A stretch of DNA of 64,000 bases from Costus lasius (taxonomy: Eukaryota; Streptophyta; Magnoliopsida; Zingiberales; Costaceae), in the NCBI GenBank assembly GCA_027563935.2, contig CM050451.1, forward strand, positions 32,069,565-32,133,564, given 5' to 3'. This document shows positions 23,131-35,749 of this stretch, in pieces (the stretch's first letter is position 1; the number at the start of each line of letters is the position of its first letter). The notes under the pieces are model-generated. The model was not told the origin of the DNA. It did not search any database and was given only the letters and a program-made list of their open reading frames with translations. A program made the translations under genes and the position numbers.

Positions 23131-25686
23131 AACACATAAGGCTCAAACTTTGCTTGTCCTCAAGCAAATAAATAGAATAAAGAACAATGCTAAGTATGGA
23201 AAATATGCTCTTTTATGAAAAATAAATTATTAGAATATAATCACTCATGAAATATTCCACCAACTTTTTGCACAAAATTTCAGATAAATACACTGTCCTC
23301 CGAATTTAATCTTTAAGATTCACAACTTTGATCAAATAAAACTTTGCAACTCGCATAATAAATAGAATCTCAATCTTATGATTTCACCTTTATTTTAGTT
23401 TAAATCTATCATACCTTTATTTACAGGAATAGGATATCCAAAATCTTTTTCCACTCAAAATCTTTCTCTTCATTTTTTTTACTATTTATTTATTTTTTTA
23501 TTGTTTTTGATGGTATGTACCCATATAGATACACACTTTTTATTTGGACTTCAACCCTTATCTTCGGTACCACTGTCAATTTTACACAGTGCCAAGTAGG
23601 GGAGTTATTTTCTCTTTCTTTTTTATAGACTTTAACCCTTGTCTTCGGTACCACTGCCAATTTTACGCAGTGCCAAGTAGGGGAGTCTCTCTCTCTCTTT
23701 TTGGATCTTGGATTCTTTCTTCCCAATAAATAGTAAGATAAACTAAACATCAACTAGGTTAATCAATTGACATCAATCTAAAAATTACACTCATATGCTC
23801 ATTTTATTCAAGAAAGATGTTTCACTCTTAGATTGCATTCATCAAACAACATACCTACCCAAAACTTTATGCATCAATCAATGAAAAATTTCAACAAGTA
23901 GATATATATTGAAGAAATAAATTCAACATAATAGGCATATGCATGAACATTCATCATCATAGAAAAATTTACACACCTCTCATGAATTCAAGTCATAAAA
24001 ATTTTAAGCATCAAAAATATCAATATCAATGCAAAAAGGTGTGAAGCATGAAACTCAAGTAGTCAAAAGATGTAAAGTGATAGATCCATATAATCACATC
24101 AAATAGAAATTTTTAGGAGAAGAAAAGTGTAGATAATCATATCAAATCAAAATAATCAAAAGTGCAAACGATACTCACAAAACTATATAGCAAGCTCAAT
24201 CATCGTCCGAGGTGTAGCGTCGGGGCAAGTGCTGCTAGGTCCAAAAATGTGTCTTTTGAAAATTTTACCTACACAATTTAAGGTACATAAGGCTCAGAAC
24301 AAAAATAGCCTCTTGCTTTAAAAAGAAATGATAGAAAATATTTTTCTCAAAGGAAAATCAGAGATGTTATCAGTGGTCCAAAGAAGATGCCGGTGGAAAG
24401 AGCTGATGTAGGCAAGAAACAGAGGTGGAATAGATGCTAGTTGAAAAGCTGCTAGCGATGAAGATGATGGTGCCGACAGTAGAGTGATGATGAGTAGTCT
24501 CCAATGGCCTGCTAGAGACTACAGTCCTGGAAGTGAAGACATCGGTCAGCGGGTGTGAGAGATAATGCTGCATAAATAAAAAAAATCAGAGTCACTAAAG
24601 AAGATCCTACTGCAAAAATAAATAAAATCAATGGAAACAGAGGCAATAGAAGAAGTAAGAGTCTGCTGGTGGTAGAATCCAGTGTCGACGGCTGGAAACA
24701 GTGGTGTCAGAGGCAGATACAGTGGTGGCAATTGACTGGCTAGAGGTGCTACAAATCTGGAGATGAAGCTACAGGTGTCCAAGGATAGCAGAGCAACATA
24801 CTGCTTCAGTTATGAAAAGTAGCTATACCCAAGAATAAGATTTAATGATCCAATAAGAAAATAGACAGAACCATGAAGTAGAATAAAACTTGTTCTTTCC
24901 GGGCATATGAAAATTAAAGGATCAAAATCTGTCAGAAATTTAGGGTATCAAGAGAAAGAGGCCTAATCAGATTACTAGATCAAAAACTGCACAGAAGTTA
25001 ATCAGACATCAAAAGTTGTCATGCTTCCTAGAATGATCAGAAAATATTTTCATGAAAACGACAAATCCAAGAGATAGAATGAAACATGTACTTCTAATTT
25101 CAAGTGAAAGATCAGGGTTTCAACTCATGTAAGCATCTTAAAAATCTGCAGCAAAAGAGCTAATCAGATTAGTCAAGAAAAACTGCTGCAGAAATAAATC
25201 AGTTACCAAAAGATGCTATGTGTTATGGGATGATCCAAGGACTTTAAAATTCAATAAAAAATATCCAAATAATAGAAAAAGATGAGTATTTCCATGCTGT
25301 GCCAAAATTACGGCACGTGAAATTGAAAACGGTTAGAAATTACGGTACCGTAAAATTGCTTACGGTAGTGTCGTAAAAATCAGTTAACTCTTGGGAAAAA
25401 ATTCAACCCAAATTACGGCCCATAAAAAAGATTACGGCAGTGCCGTATTTTGCCCAAAATTTGATTTTTCCTGTAAAAAGAAAAGAAAAATTAATTCTAA
25501 AAATAAACTAAAATAAAAGAAACTAAACTTAAGTAAGAGTGCTTGGGTTGTCTCCCAAGAAGCGCTAATTTTATGTCCATAGCTTGATCAAAATTCAAAT
25601 ATCATGGCGAAGCAGGTGGATCAGTACCATAGTAAGTAGCATATAATTTTCTGCATTTCCTTTGTTCAAAAAGTTTATCCACTAAT
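23131..25686 (-). other. 3' untranslated interior of element B
   Basis: Contains the doubled hairpin (23571-23591 and 23652-23672) and a TTACGG cluster (25309-25460). Two serine-rich minus-strand ORFs at 24370-24782 have no recognisable motif. The AGCGCTTCTTGGGAG block lies near 25555. I see no supported gene. Confidence 0.5.
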
Positions 25687-26402
25687 CTAAACATCCAAAA
25701 ATTTCATATAAATCACAATCAACGTGGTTTTCTCAAATATGCAGAAATCAAAATTTTCAATTTCACTTAAAGGATATTCAATGATCTTTCTATATTTATC
25801 AGAAAGTAAAATCATAAGTCCTTTCTTCAAATCTATATTTTCATTTGCAATAGGACCTTGATTAAAAGAGTCAAGTATTGGATCATCAAAATAATTTTTC
25901 TGTTTCAAATTAGATTCCTCAATAAAGCATAATTTCTCAAATAAAACAGAAGATTCAACAATAAATATGGGCAAAACATCAGAGTGAGATTCATCAATGT
26001 TTGTAATATTCAAATTCTTTTCAAGTTCCTCAAGTTCGCAATCAAATAATTTATCAATTTCAAAATTACCAACAAAATCAGAGTAAGATTTTCTAATTCA
26101 GTCCCCTCATATCCCTCATCAGATTTAACCATAAATAATATATCATCAAAAGAATCAATTTCAAAACTATCACTAGAATCAAAAGGAGATTTAACAAAAT
26201 CAATTTCCTCAAACTTTTCCACAAATAATTTATTAGATGAATCAATTTTACAATCATCAAAATCAGAGTGAGATTCATTAATGTTCACATAAGGCACAAT
26301 CTCAAAACAATCATAAACAGAGGGGGACTTTTCGAAATCAATTTCCTTAGTTTCCAACTCAAACTCAAACAAACAAGCTTGTTGTGCTATCTGGGTTTCC
26401 AA
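25687..26402 (-). pseudogene. Acidic repeat ORF of element B
   Basis: Two overlapping minus-strand ORFs (26402-26010 and 26013-25687) that read as one protein after a single frame change near 26095. It starts with ETQIAQQA, which matches the A gag coiled-coil end (NQIAQQA), and then departs from gag. The rest is rich in Asp, Glu, Ser and Phe and repeats a module of the kind E-S-H/Y-S-D, then a short I-D or V-E stretch, then K-L-F or V-L-F, about three times. It occupies the place of the protease. No known domain is evident; the role is unknown. Confidence 0.5.
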
Positions 26403-26510
26403 AATTTTCTTGAGTTGTTAAAGATTCTACTTGAGATGCAAGTTGACTAATTATTCCCTTAAGATCCTCAATTTCATTGTCTTGATTTTGCATGAATTGA
26501 TTTTGATTTT

Positions 26511-26831
26511 TCATGAATATTTCAAGCATGGATTTAAGCCTAGATTTTTAGTATCCTCAAAGTATGGTTCAGAAACATGATTTGGAGGAGTTAAAAATTG
26601 GCAATCAAAAGTGTAATGATCAAAACATCCACAAATATCACATCTAATAGAAGAATAAGATGTCCTAATAGGTTGCATGTAAGAATCTAATTTTTCTGCA
26701 AGAGTGCATAATGAATCATCTTCATACTTACCTTGTGGCATGTATACCTCACCTCTTTTAGTTGCCCACGAGTTGTAATTAAAAGACATATCTTCAAATC
26801 TATCAAGAACAGAAAGATTATCCAACACCAA
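26511..26831 (-). pseudogene. Gag nucleocapsid fragment of element B
   Basis: Minus-strand fragment carrying the zinc knuckle CDICGCFDHYTFDC, a C-x2-C-x4-H-x4-C motif. It is preceded by FNYNSWATKRGEVY, the counterpart of HNQWTSERGVLY in A. The capsid part of gag is missing, so this cannot build particles on its own. Confidence 0.7.
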
Positions 26832-27029
26832 TCAATCAAAAAAAAAATTTAGAATATATAAAAATATAAAAATATAAAACACAAGCAAATTGACAAATTT
26901 CAGAAATCACAGCTCTGTCACAACTTGTGAAAATCCAAAAGCTGCAAAAATAAAAAACAAAGTAAATCAAAAACAAATAAAACTTAGTCTAGCAATACTA
27001 ACAACTATTTTAATATTAACAAAACTAAG

Positions 27030-27049
27030 GTCCCCGGCAACGGCACTAA
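27030..27049 (-). promoter_or_regulatory. Primer-binding site of element B
   Basis: Minus-strand TAGTGCCGTTGCCGGGGACC, just inside the LTR that starts at 27055. It is the same Asp-type site as in A, with fewer changes. Confidence 0.75.
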
Positions 27050-27054
27050 AAACT

Positions 27055-28785
27055 TGTTGTAGTCCACAAGTGCACAAATACTTCGAAGTAGTAAAAATAT
27101 CGATCCCACAGCGACCTACGTGTTAAATACCAAATACTTGTATTCTTACTAGCTAAGCAATCGATTATAATGCAAGTAAACGATAGGAAAACGTAGAGAT
27201 AATCAAAGAGAAATTGGGACTAGGGTTTCATCCACCTTAATTTCAATGACCAGATATGAATAAAAGGTTGTCAGACTAATTTTATTATGATAAAGATATA
27301 ATTTACTTCATAAAGGATTATCTCACTTTCGTGCAGACAATCATGCAGGGACCGATCATCGCTTTCGCGCAAGATCTATCCTAAGCTGAAAATAAGTAAA
27401 TCATAAATCAAAGAACTCAAGGATCACTTTCATGCATCCGACTAAGTTGATCATCTCAAGTGGAATCTCAAGGATCACTTTCGTACATCCGAGTCTCAAC
27501 ACAGGTTCTACTTAAGGCTCTCTAACGTTCCGATCCTCACTTTCGCACAAGATCTTCACGTTTAATAAAATAATTCAATCCTAGATTCAAATTATCAAAC
27601 ATTACAATTATTCTTCTAAAATCAAGAAATAAGAACTAACCTAATTTCTTATGGTGAGTTCCTAATATTCAATTTTAGGGTTCCAAGTTCTCAAGCAAAT
27701 CACCTTTTAGTCTATATTGCGAAAAACTCTAAAACATACATGATAATAAGAAAACTATGGAGAATTATAGGCAATCATCACATAAGTAGAATTATCATAA
27801 TAAAACTATTCTGATAAAATAGAAGTTATCTAGTCATAAAAAAATCAAGGGGATTACACCCCATGTCCCAAATGATGTTTAAGCTAGCATGGAGGAAGAA
27901 TTACAATAAATCATAGTTTAGAATGATCAGAAATCGAAAATAAAGGAAAATCAACTTTATAGCACAGCTGTAATAGAAATTACAGCCGAAATTTTGGTCG
28001 TGAACAGTGCAGGTGCCACTTCTTTCGTTGATTTCTCCTCCGATCGATCTCCTTTTGCTCTGAAACTTCTGGGTATCCTCTCCTCCTCCAAGCGAAGCTT
28101 TCTTGTGAAAATCGCGGCATGAGACCGAACCCTAAGGATGCCTCCCTTGATTTCTCTCTGAATAATGGATAAAAATTAGAGCTTTCGCTCCCTTTATCTT
28201 CTCCTCATTTAACGAGTTCATAGCTTCTTTCGGATCTCAATTTGGTGGTCTATAGCTCGAGAAATCATCTTCGCAAAAATCGGGCTTCAAAAACTCCGAA
28301 AAAATCGCGTGTCTAGTACAGAATGACGGCAGTGTTTTCTATTATGGCAGTGCCATAATTTCAGCAAAGTTTTCTCTGAATTCTGGGTCAAAATTACGGT
28401 ACCATAAAACATATTATGGCACTGCCGTAATTTCTGGGCAGAAAATACGGTATCATAATTTTCATTACGGCAGGGGTGTAATCTGGCCAGAAAATTACAG
28501 GCCATAATATAAATTACACTCGGGGTGTATTTTTCAAACGTCCTCCAATTTGCATGAAAATTAACAGACAGCTTCGTCTCGGTGTCTGGAATCCATTGGT
28601 GTGCTCAAATCTTTCAAAATCCATCAAAATATGGGACTTTTTATATGAAAATCATCAAAAACGAGGAAAGGTGTAGATTCCGCAATATTTGACAAATAAA
28701 GCTTAAAAACAAGCAAAATAGCATAAATATGACACAAAAATACCCGTGAAATGGTACAAAATTACTATATATTTTGGTGTTATCA
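27055..28785 (-). repeat. 5' LTR of element B
   Basis: 1731 bp. Plus-strand ends are TGTTGTAGTC and GGTGTTATCA. It aligns with 21373-23130 along its whole length, with small indels. Confidence 0.9.
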
Positions 28786-29899
28786 GAAGTCTCGGTAAGA
28801 ATTTGATGTGTGAGAAGGAAATTAGAAGAAGAAAAAGAGAGAAAGTTTTGGAAGAATTTAAGAAGGAAACATTGATTCATCCTTTGCTAAGATTGAACGC
28901 CGCCAAATTCCCTATGAAGGAGGCACGTTCGTCTCATCGATGGCTTCCCTCATCATCTTCAATGATGTCGCCGTAGTCGTGGAGCAGGGAAGGGAAGAAG
29001 GAAGTTTTCCCAGGCTCCCTCCGACGTCGTCATGTCCAACTCGACTGGAAGACGTCGCCAGCTGGAAGGAGGCACGTCCTCCTCTGAGCAGGGGAGGAAG
29101 AAAACCTTCCTTATCATCTTCATCGTCATCTCCGGCACGAAAGGAAAACTTCACAGACTGGAAGAACGGCGCCCGCCTCTGCAAACATCGGAAGCAGCTT
29201 CTCGTTTCAGTGTTGTTCGTCGACTCAATCTCACCGCCAGATCGACACATCCACCTCGTATGCCCGAAATCCCCTGAAGATGCCAGCTTTCGATTTTGTT
29301 CTTGCCGACGGTACCGCCTGGTTCCTCTGCTTCTATTGACGCTGATGACACCACCCGAAATTAGTTGAAGATGCCGTCGCTTTTTGCCAAAGACGCCGCA
29401 CAACACGTCCGCCGAAGACACCTTCACTCCCGATTTTGCCGAAGACATCGGCGCGATTGACGTCAGCAAGGCAAAAACTGGATCAGTGTCCCTCGCCTGA
29501 TTGATTGGATTTGGGCTAGCGACAGATTTTTGGCCTGCTTCACGTGCCCAGATTCACTTGGCCCAATCCAATCTCTTTGGGTCTAATTTATCAATTTGAC
29601 TGCCTTAGAAATATTAATTTTGATTTTGGCGTGACAGAAATTTAATCAGAAAATAAATGCAAAATATTGATATTGTTTAGTGGAAAAAGAAATAACTTGA
29701 CTAAAGAAAGAAAGAGAAATGATATAACCTAACTCGGGTTTGAACTTGACCCAACCCAACTTTGATTTGATAAAAGAAAGAAAGAAGAAGAGAAAGAATA
29801 TTTTGTTACTGCATTTTGTCCATAATATTGTTTGGAAGGTGCGTACGTCGATATTATATATCGGGGCGTAGTTCCTCAATATTATTACCACAATACTTG

Positions 29900-30740
29900 T
29901 AGCAATTTATGAATCTTGAAATAAAATAAATATTCACAGAAAGAATATTTATTTTTGAAAGATGAAATAAAATAAATATTCACAAAAAGAATATTTATTT
30001 ATGAAAAGTAAAATTAGATAAATATTCACATAAAGAATATTTATCAAAGAAATAGAAAATGAAAAAAATTAGATAAATATTCATAGTAAGAGTATTTATC
30101 GAAAGATGAAAGAAAGAAAATTGAAAAAAAAAAAGAAGAAAGACCTGTGAAATGAAAGAAATCAAATAAATATTTGCAGGAAGAATATTTATCGAAAGAA
30201 GGGAAATGAGATAAATATTCATAGAAAAAATATCTATCAAATGAATGAAAAATGTAACGATTGATTTAGAAAATTGAAATCAGATAAATATTCACAGAAA
30301 GAATATTTATCGAATGAATGAAAATTGAAAGAAAGATTTGAGAAAAATGAAATCAAATAAATATTCACAGAAAGAATATTTATTGAAGGAACGAAAAATG
30401 AAATAAAGAAATGCGAAAATTGAAATTAGATAAATATTCATAGAAGGAATATTTATTGAAAGGATGTCATAGCATATTGTTAATAATATTGTTTAGGAGA
30501 TGCGTATATCGATATTAGGTATCGGGGCATAATTCCTCGATATTATTATGATATTGCTTATAGTAACTTTTGTCACTTGAAATGAAATAAATATTCATAA
30601 AAAAGAATATTTATTGATTGAAGGAAGATGAAAGAATTGAAGATGAAGGAAATATTGAAGAAATTGAAACGAAGAATAAAATATGAAGAACATTTATCAA
30701 AAGTTGACTTTAGATAAATATTCATTGAAAGAATATTTAT
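29900..30740. repeat. Array of 11 hairpins GATAAATATTC...GAATATTTATC
   Basis: Eleven copies, at about 29928, 29968, 30015, 30073, 30165, 30211, 30284, 30356, 30430, 30587 and 30714, each with 11-base arms and a 6-8 base loop, separated by purine-rich GAAAGAATGAAAATTG spacers. It lies in the 3' LTR of C. Confidence 0.9.
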
Positions 30741-31676
30741 GAGAAAATGAAGGATGAAAGAGATGAAAGAATGAAAGTGAAATTGTATTGAAATTGTAGC
30801 CTTTTATGGCAGATGTTATGAATGATGAATGATATTGTTCTTCTGAATATTTATTTTTACTTGATTTTATATATTTAGATCTCTTAATCAAAGGTGCCCT
30901 AAGCTATTTAGGGATAAATTACAATAAATGCTTGCATTTATTAGAAGCCATGACCCACTTGAATAAAAAGTCTTATATCTATCAGGTGAATTTGAAATGA
31001 TCGCATGACATTAATATAAAATTGAAATCGAACCATTTTTTTTGACCCAACAGTAGGGCTGTCTATTTGGTTTGAACCGAACCGAACCGAATCGATTCAG
31101 TTCAAACTGAACTGATTCGTTTCCAATGGTAAGAACCCGAACCCGAACCAATTTAGGGTTAAACCGAACCAAATAGCTCGGTTCAGTTCGGTTCAACCCA
31201 ATTAAAATAGAATAAGCGGTGGTTTTATAAATTCAGTTTTTTTTTTTTACCGGTTGAGCATATCATTCACTTGCTTTCTTCTTTCTTAAATTGACACTAT
31301 GTAATGTGAGTAATTTTAGTTGAAGCTGATGAATGAAATTTTACCTATTACAGTTACCAACTTACCATCACAGCATCACTTGCAGCGAGCCGGCGAAATG
31401 AAAAATATAAAATTCTAGACTTCTAGTTGAGTAGCTGAAGTGCTGAACTGTGAACTGTGATTCTATGAAGCCTAAAGTAATAAAGCTGAACTGTGAAGCA
31501 TGAGTCATGAGATGAGAATTTATATAATGACATTTGATGATTTGCATGTCTTTAACTCTTAACTCTTAAAGGCTTAAAGCATTATTATTTTGTTTATAAC
31601 CAGTTGTCTGCCGGAGTGCCAGTCTCTGATTAATTCTAGCGATGATATTAATTATTAATACTCTAATTAATAATTA

Positions 31677-34600
31677 TGTTATAACCTTAAATTTTATAAA
31701 TTTAATTTTTAGAAATTAAGAAATATTATTTTGGATTTTTAGGATTTTTCTAGGATTTTTTTTCGGAATTTTAAAAGGTTTAAAAATTAAGTTTTTATAA
31801 AACCTTCGATTTTGCGCTCGCGGGAGCTCGAACCCGCGTCGCGCGCAAATTAATGTCACCGTCTAACCACCGAGTCAACTTGCTTTTGTAATATATTATC
31901 AGTTTAATATATTTGAGTTAACTTTATATTTGATTTTGGGGCGACGAGCGAACTCGTCGTCTTCCCCGTGGATTTCGGCGATTTACTCGCCGCCGTGTTC
32001 TCGCCGTATCGAACGCGTCTTCCCTCTATATATTAGGGCTTCTGCTCTCGTGGGTTCGATTCGAACCCTGGATCATCTTCAACCCTCGACGCGCCGCCAG
32101 GAAGGAGAAATCGCCCTCAAACTCGTCGCCGGAGTTCGAGCGGCGCCGCCTCGTGTTCCAGCCTTCCAGCGCCTTCGACGACGGCGATCTCGGTGTTCTG
32201 GGCTACGATACATCGTCGAAGCAAGGTATGTAAGCTTCTGTGAAGTTTTAGTGAAGTTCCGCTTACGTTTGGGTATGTTTTGTGTATCGACGGCGGCGGC
32301 GCCACCGTCGATACCTGCTGTCGCTTCGGAAGCTTCGACCGTGGGTCGAAACCTCGCCGAAGCTTGTCGTGGATGCTCGTCTCGTCGTCAGAAGTGTTCT
32401 GGCGAAGTTTGGCAGCGAACGGCTCTTCGACGCACCCTCGGGAGCTCGTCGGCGCAAGCAGCGGACGCAAGTCCGGCGGCTTTGCGCGGCGGCGGTCGGG
32501 CGGCGCGGGCGACGCCGGTTCGTTTTGATTTTAGGGTTTGGGTTCGGTTTATTTTGAAATAAACCATCGGCTGTTTTGAAATTGATTTGAACCGGACTGA
32601 GCGGTTCAATTCCAGTTTGGGTCAGTACTTGAATTTCGACCGGTTCGACCCCGATTCGGTCGATTCTGGGCCGGTTCAAATAGGCGTTGGAAAGATAATT
32701 AAATTTCCTATCTAATGGTAATCTTTATATCTTTATATGAGTTTTCTATTTTGTGTAATTTAAGTTAAAAGTTTCGGTTTAACTTGGTTCAGGGTGAATT
32801 TGAGCGGTTCAGTGCAATTCTGTTCGGTTCAGTGGGTTTTAGGTTCGGTTCATGTGATCTGAGCCTGGTTCTTTAGGTTTAGGGTTATGTTCTACATGTT
32901 GGTAGTTTTAGTTTTCAAATTAGAATGTTTAATGATAGAGTTCATGTACAAATTCATGTTACAGAGTGGTTGATCTAATAATCAGCCTGCATCGTGTGAT
33001 AAGCAATTAGTGACTTTTCAAAAGGACTCAGAGATAACATCGTTTGAGGTAGGAATCTTACCCTACTCCTTTTGTCACAGTGTCAAGAACTTATAAGATT
33101 TGTCACTTATTCCTTTCATTAGATATATGATGCATATGATAGAATTAATTGACACTGATATCTGATTGCTTCATCTGCTTGATTTGTTTCTGAATTCCTG
33201 TTGACCTCAATTATCTTGTTCATTGGTCATATTCTATTTCTGTGTGCATGATTAACAAACCTGTTTTGAGATATCTGATATATATTGGCTTATGAGCCTG
33301 GTTAAACAATTGTGTATCTGAGATATTGACCTATAAGTAAGTGGAACCGTTGTAAATCTGAGATGATAAAGTCGTGTTATATTTTGACCTCTGACCTGGA
33401 TGATTTATTCTCCAGTGGCCTGTTTATCTGAGTTATAGTTCTGATTATATCAGACTATCTGAGTTATAGTTCCGACGCGCATCGGACTATCTGAGATGCC
33501 GGTACGGCACCGCCAGTTGTCTTAGGACAATACTACGGATGTCAGTGTTGGACGCAACACTCCGGACTGTTTTGGACAGTCGTTCCATTGCATGAGCAAC
33601 AGTGGAAACACTCTGAAAATGAGTGCGGCTCTTAAGTGAGATCTGAGTGGCCAGCTTGATGATTTGCACGACATTCCTATATTATTTGTATATCATTATT
33701 TCAGTTATTGTATTATCCTGTTATTTGATTCTCTCACCATGTTTGTTGTGTTAGGTCCCCTTCAAGGGGGAGCGCAAGCGGATAAAGCCCCTTTCTAGAG
33801 GGGGGCGCAAATGCAATTTTAGGGGTGTCACCCTCATGATCGCATGTAGATCATATGGTTAACTTATGTATAAGCGAAAGGATCTTTAAAGGGATCATAC
33901 CAACGCCATGAAGTTGGATGTCGGCTTGGAAGAAGAGAGCAACTTTGATCTCCTCCAAAAGTTCACACACAAGGTGAAGATCTCTTACTTCCTTGGCGTC
34001 ACTTGTGCTAGCAAGGCACCCAAGGTTCCTTGTCGAATGGAAGGAGATGATGAAAGCTTTCTTGGCCGATCCTTCTTCTCGTCAACCTCTACCACCCGAG
34101 AGTTCGAGTGTCGTCGAGAGCCAAAGGGGAGATGAGCGTTTTTCCAAGCTTGTGATCGAATGTGGAGACATTCATCACTATGGCAAAACCGAAATGCCAT
34201 AAATGGTAAGTCTTCAACACATGCGTTATGCGTTCACATGAAGTGAACCAAACGCATATCTCATCTCACAAATGAACCAAGCGCTCACATATGAGCCGGT
34301 TCAATGTAGTTGGTCCAATGACCAAACCAAATCAGCCCAAGTATTGGTCCAGACCAAAATAAACCCTAAGGTTCAAGATCTGACCGTTCATCCTTTGATG
34401 CTCTTGATCTCCCAGATCTAGCATCCACACTCTCGATCAAAGCTTACCGATCTCAAGCCCTAATCAATCAAACATGATCAGACTGGATCTCACTTACAAT
34501 CAGAGTTTAATCTCCTTTAAACTGAATCAAAACAATCCAGTCCACCCGATCTGACTCAAGTAAGTCATATCACCAAATTGTGCGACCCTAAGGGTTTCCT

Positions 34601-35749
34601 TTAAATGTCGGTAACGATAACTCACGTCATCACAATCAGTGAGGGGTATCTAGCAACACATCACTGTCTCCCGATATAAAGGAAAGAGTCTTCCAAGACT
34701 ACACCCAAACCACAGCACAAGTGTGAATCCACTTCACAAGGCATACATGTTTCCTTTGCCACTGGATGTTCTTATTGGACAAGCATGTCAAGCCTGTAAC
34801 TCCAATACAATGAGCATGATTAGATCAGATGAACATAGTCATCTGGGTATGGCCATACACTATCTCAATCATCTCATACAGGGGGGGCCCCTTTAGAACA
34901 TCACACTCCTTGAACAAGGAGACGACAATCCTTTATCTATCACTAGTGTCCTAACCTGACTCATGATCATTATCCAAGATAGTCTATAATCATTATGTTT
35001 CAAATGATATTGAACTACCTCAAAATAATGACATTCATCATTTAGAAACACAAGTGATCTCAAGTCAGAGGACATGTGCCACTTGTTGCAATCAAGGATT
35101 ATTCACATTGTGACAAACAATTGAATATCCTAGTAGGGTCTGTCCAGTACATCCAATGTACCCATGAGTCTACATCTTATTTCATGCTCGAAGCATCCTA
35201 TAAGATTAGCACACATATTAGTCTCAATCATATCAAGGCTGTCTCATGTTCACCAAGATATCTCGACTAAGGACATATGCATGTCAGCCTAGCTGAACAG
35301 CTTTGAGACATTATTCAGAAGTACACTTATTACAGCAGACAAGGTAGCAACCTGAATAATAACCATGCCTTTATAAACATAAGAGTTTATTACATGATAC
35401 TTATACAATCCCAAGGCCTCAAACATTAGCCTTAAGGGCATACCCCAACATGTTGATTCCTACTTAGCATTTCTGCTAACTCCCTTTGTTTCTCCTCCAG
35501 GTACAGAGTTAGCTTCTGGGAGGGATAGAGTAGATAGCAGATACCAGCCCGAGTTGAGATGGTTGTCTTTTGTATTTTTATTCAGTTGATAATTTGGATA
35601 GTTGTATTCAGATATTGTGTTGATATTAAATTTGGATTGTTTATTAAATAAATGATATTGGATTATTGTAGTTCTCTGGTTCCTATCAATATTGTTACTC
35701 CCTGGGGAACCCTGAGCTAGAAATAGCCGGCTTCCGCCGGGGCGTGACA
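31677..35749 (+). mobile_element. Probable solo LTR I, interrupted by F2
   Basis: Begins TGTTATAACC and ends CCGGGGCGTGACA, about 2.37 kb without F2. Flanks are aatta and attta, so a target duplication is only 4 of 5. It contains a tRNA-like block (31815-31885), a TATA-like TATATATTA (32027-32035) before a GC-rich segment, and repeated ATCTGAGTTATAGTT phrases (33425-33490). I infer a Ty3-type LTR; family uncertain. ORFs in the GC-rich block (31930-32679) overlap on both strands and look random. Confidence 0.5.
33749..35450 (-). mobile_element. Solo LTR F2 (Copia-type, F family)
   Basis: 1702 bp, minus orientation, with 5-bp duplications tgttg on both sides (33744-33748 and 35451-35455). It aligns with F1 in reverse, from TGTTGGGGTATGCCC at 35450 to its GGGGACCTAACA end at 33749. 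Confidence 0.9.

Larger units (their letters stand above)
21373..28785 (-). mobile_element. Athila-like element B, non-autonomous, complete ends
   Basis: 7413 bp in minus orientation, flanked by perfect 5-bp duplications gaagt (21368-21372 and 28786-28790). LTRs: 21373-23130 and 27055-28785, both with TG...CA ends. The interior is only 3.9 kb and has no RT, integrase or protease. What remains is a nucleocapsid fragment and an acidic ORF, plus untranslated regions shared with A (AGCGCTTCTTGGGAG block, doubled hairpin, polypurine tract). LTR copies differ by scattered substitutions, so the insertion is not very recent. Confidence 0.9.
16350..31052 (+). mobile_element. Tat-like Ty3 LTR element C, 3' half
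   Basis: Plus-strand Tat-type element, seen from the linker before RT to the end of its 3' LTR. Its gag, protease and 5' LTR lie left of A and outside the window. Pol is 16350-20006, the polypurine tract is just before 20192, and the 3' LTR is 20192-31052 with B inserted. The RNase H region is doubled, as in Tat elements. The LTR ends CCCAACA at 31052, followed at once by the hAT-like element E. Confidence 0.85.
20192..31052 (+). repeat. 3' LTR of element C, interrupted by B
   Basis: Pieces 20192-21367 and 28786-31052 total about 3.4 kb once B and one copy of its 5-bp duplication are removed. It carries CTCGGCAA-type repeats at 20790-21370, a GC-rich block at 28870-29480, and a hairpin tandem array at 29900-30740. 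The last 170 bp match the end of D's LTR in inverse orientation (GGTGAATTTG, ATTAAGAGATCT). Confidence 0.75.

Noticed and set aside
28912..29469. 185-codon minus and 142-codon plus ORFs
   Set aside because: GC-rich block inside the 3' LTR of C with open frames on both strands; no motif.
29900..30740. Array could be read as a CRISPR array
   Set aside because: Units are palindromic and diverged, spacers are similar purine-rich sequence and not unique, and the context is a plant LTR.
31930..32679. ORFs of 210, 138 and 117 codons in a GC-rich block
   Set aside because: Five frames on both strands are open at once because of high GC and few stop triplets. Arginine-rich random composition inside an LTR.
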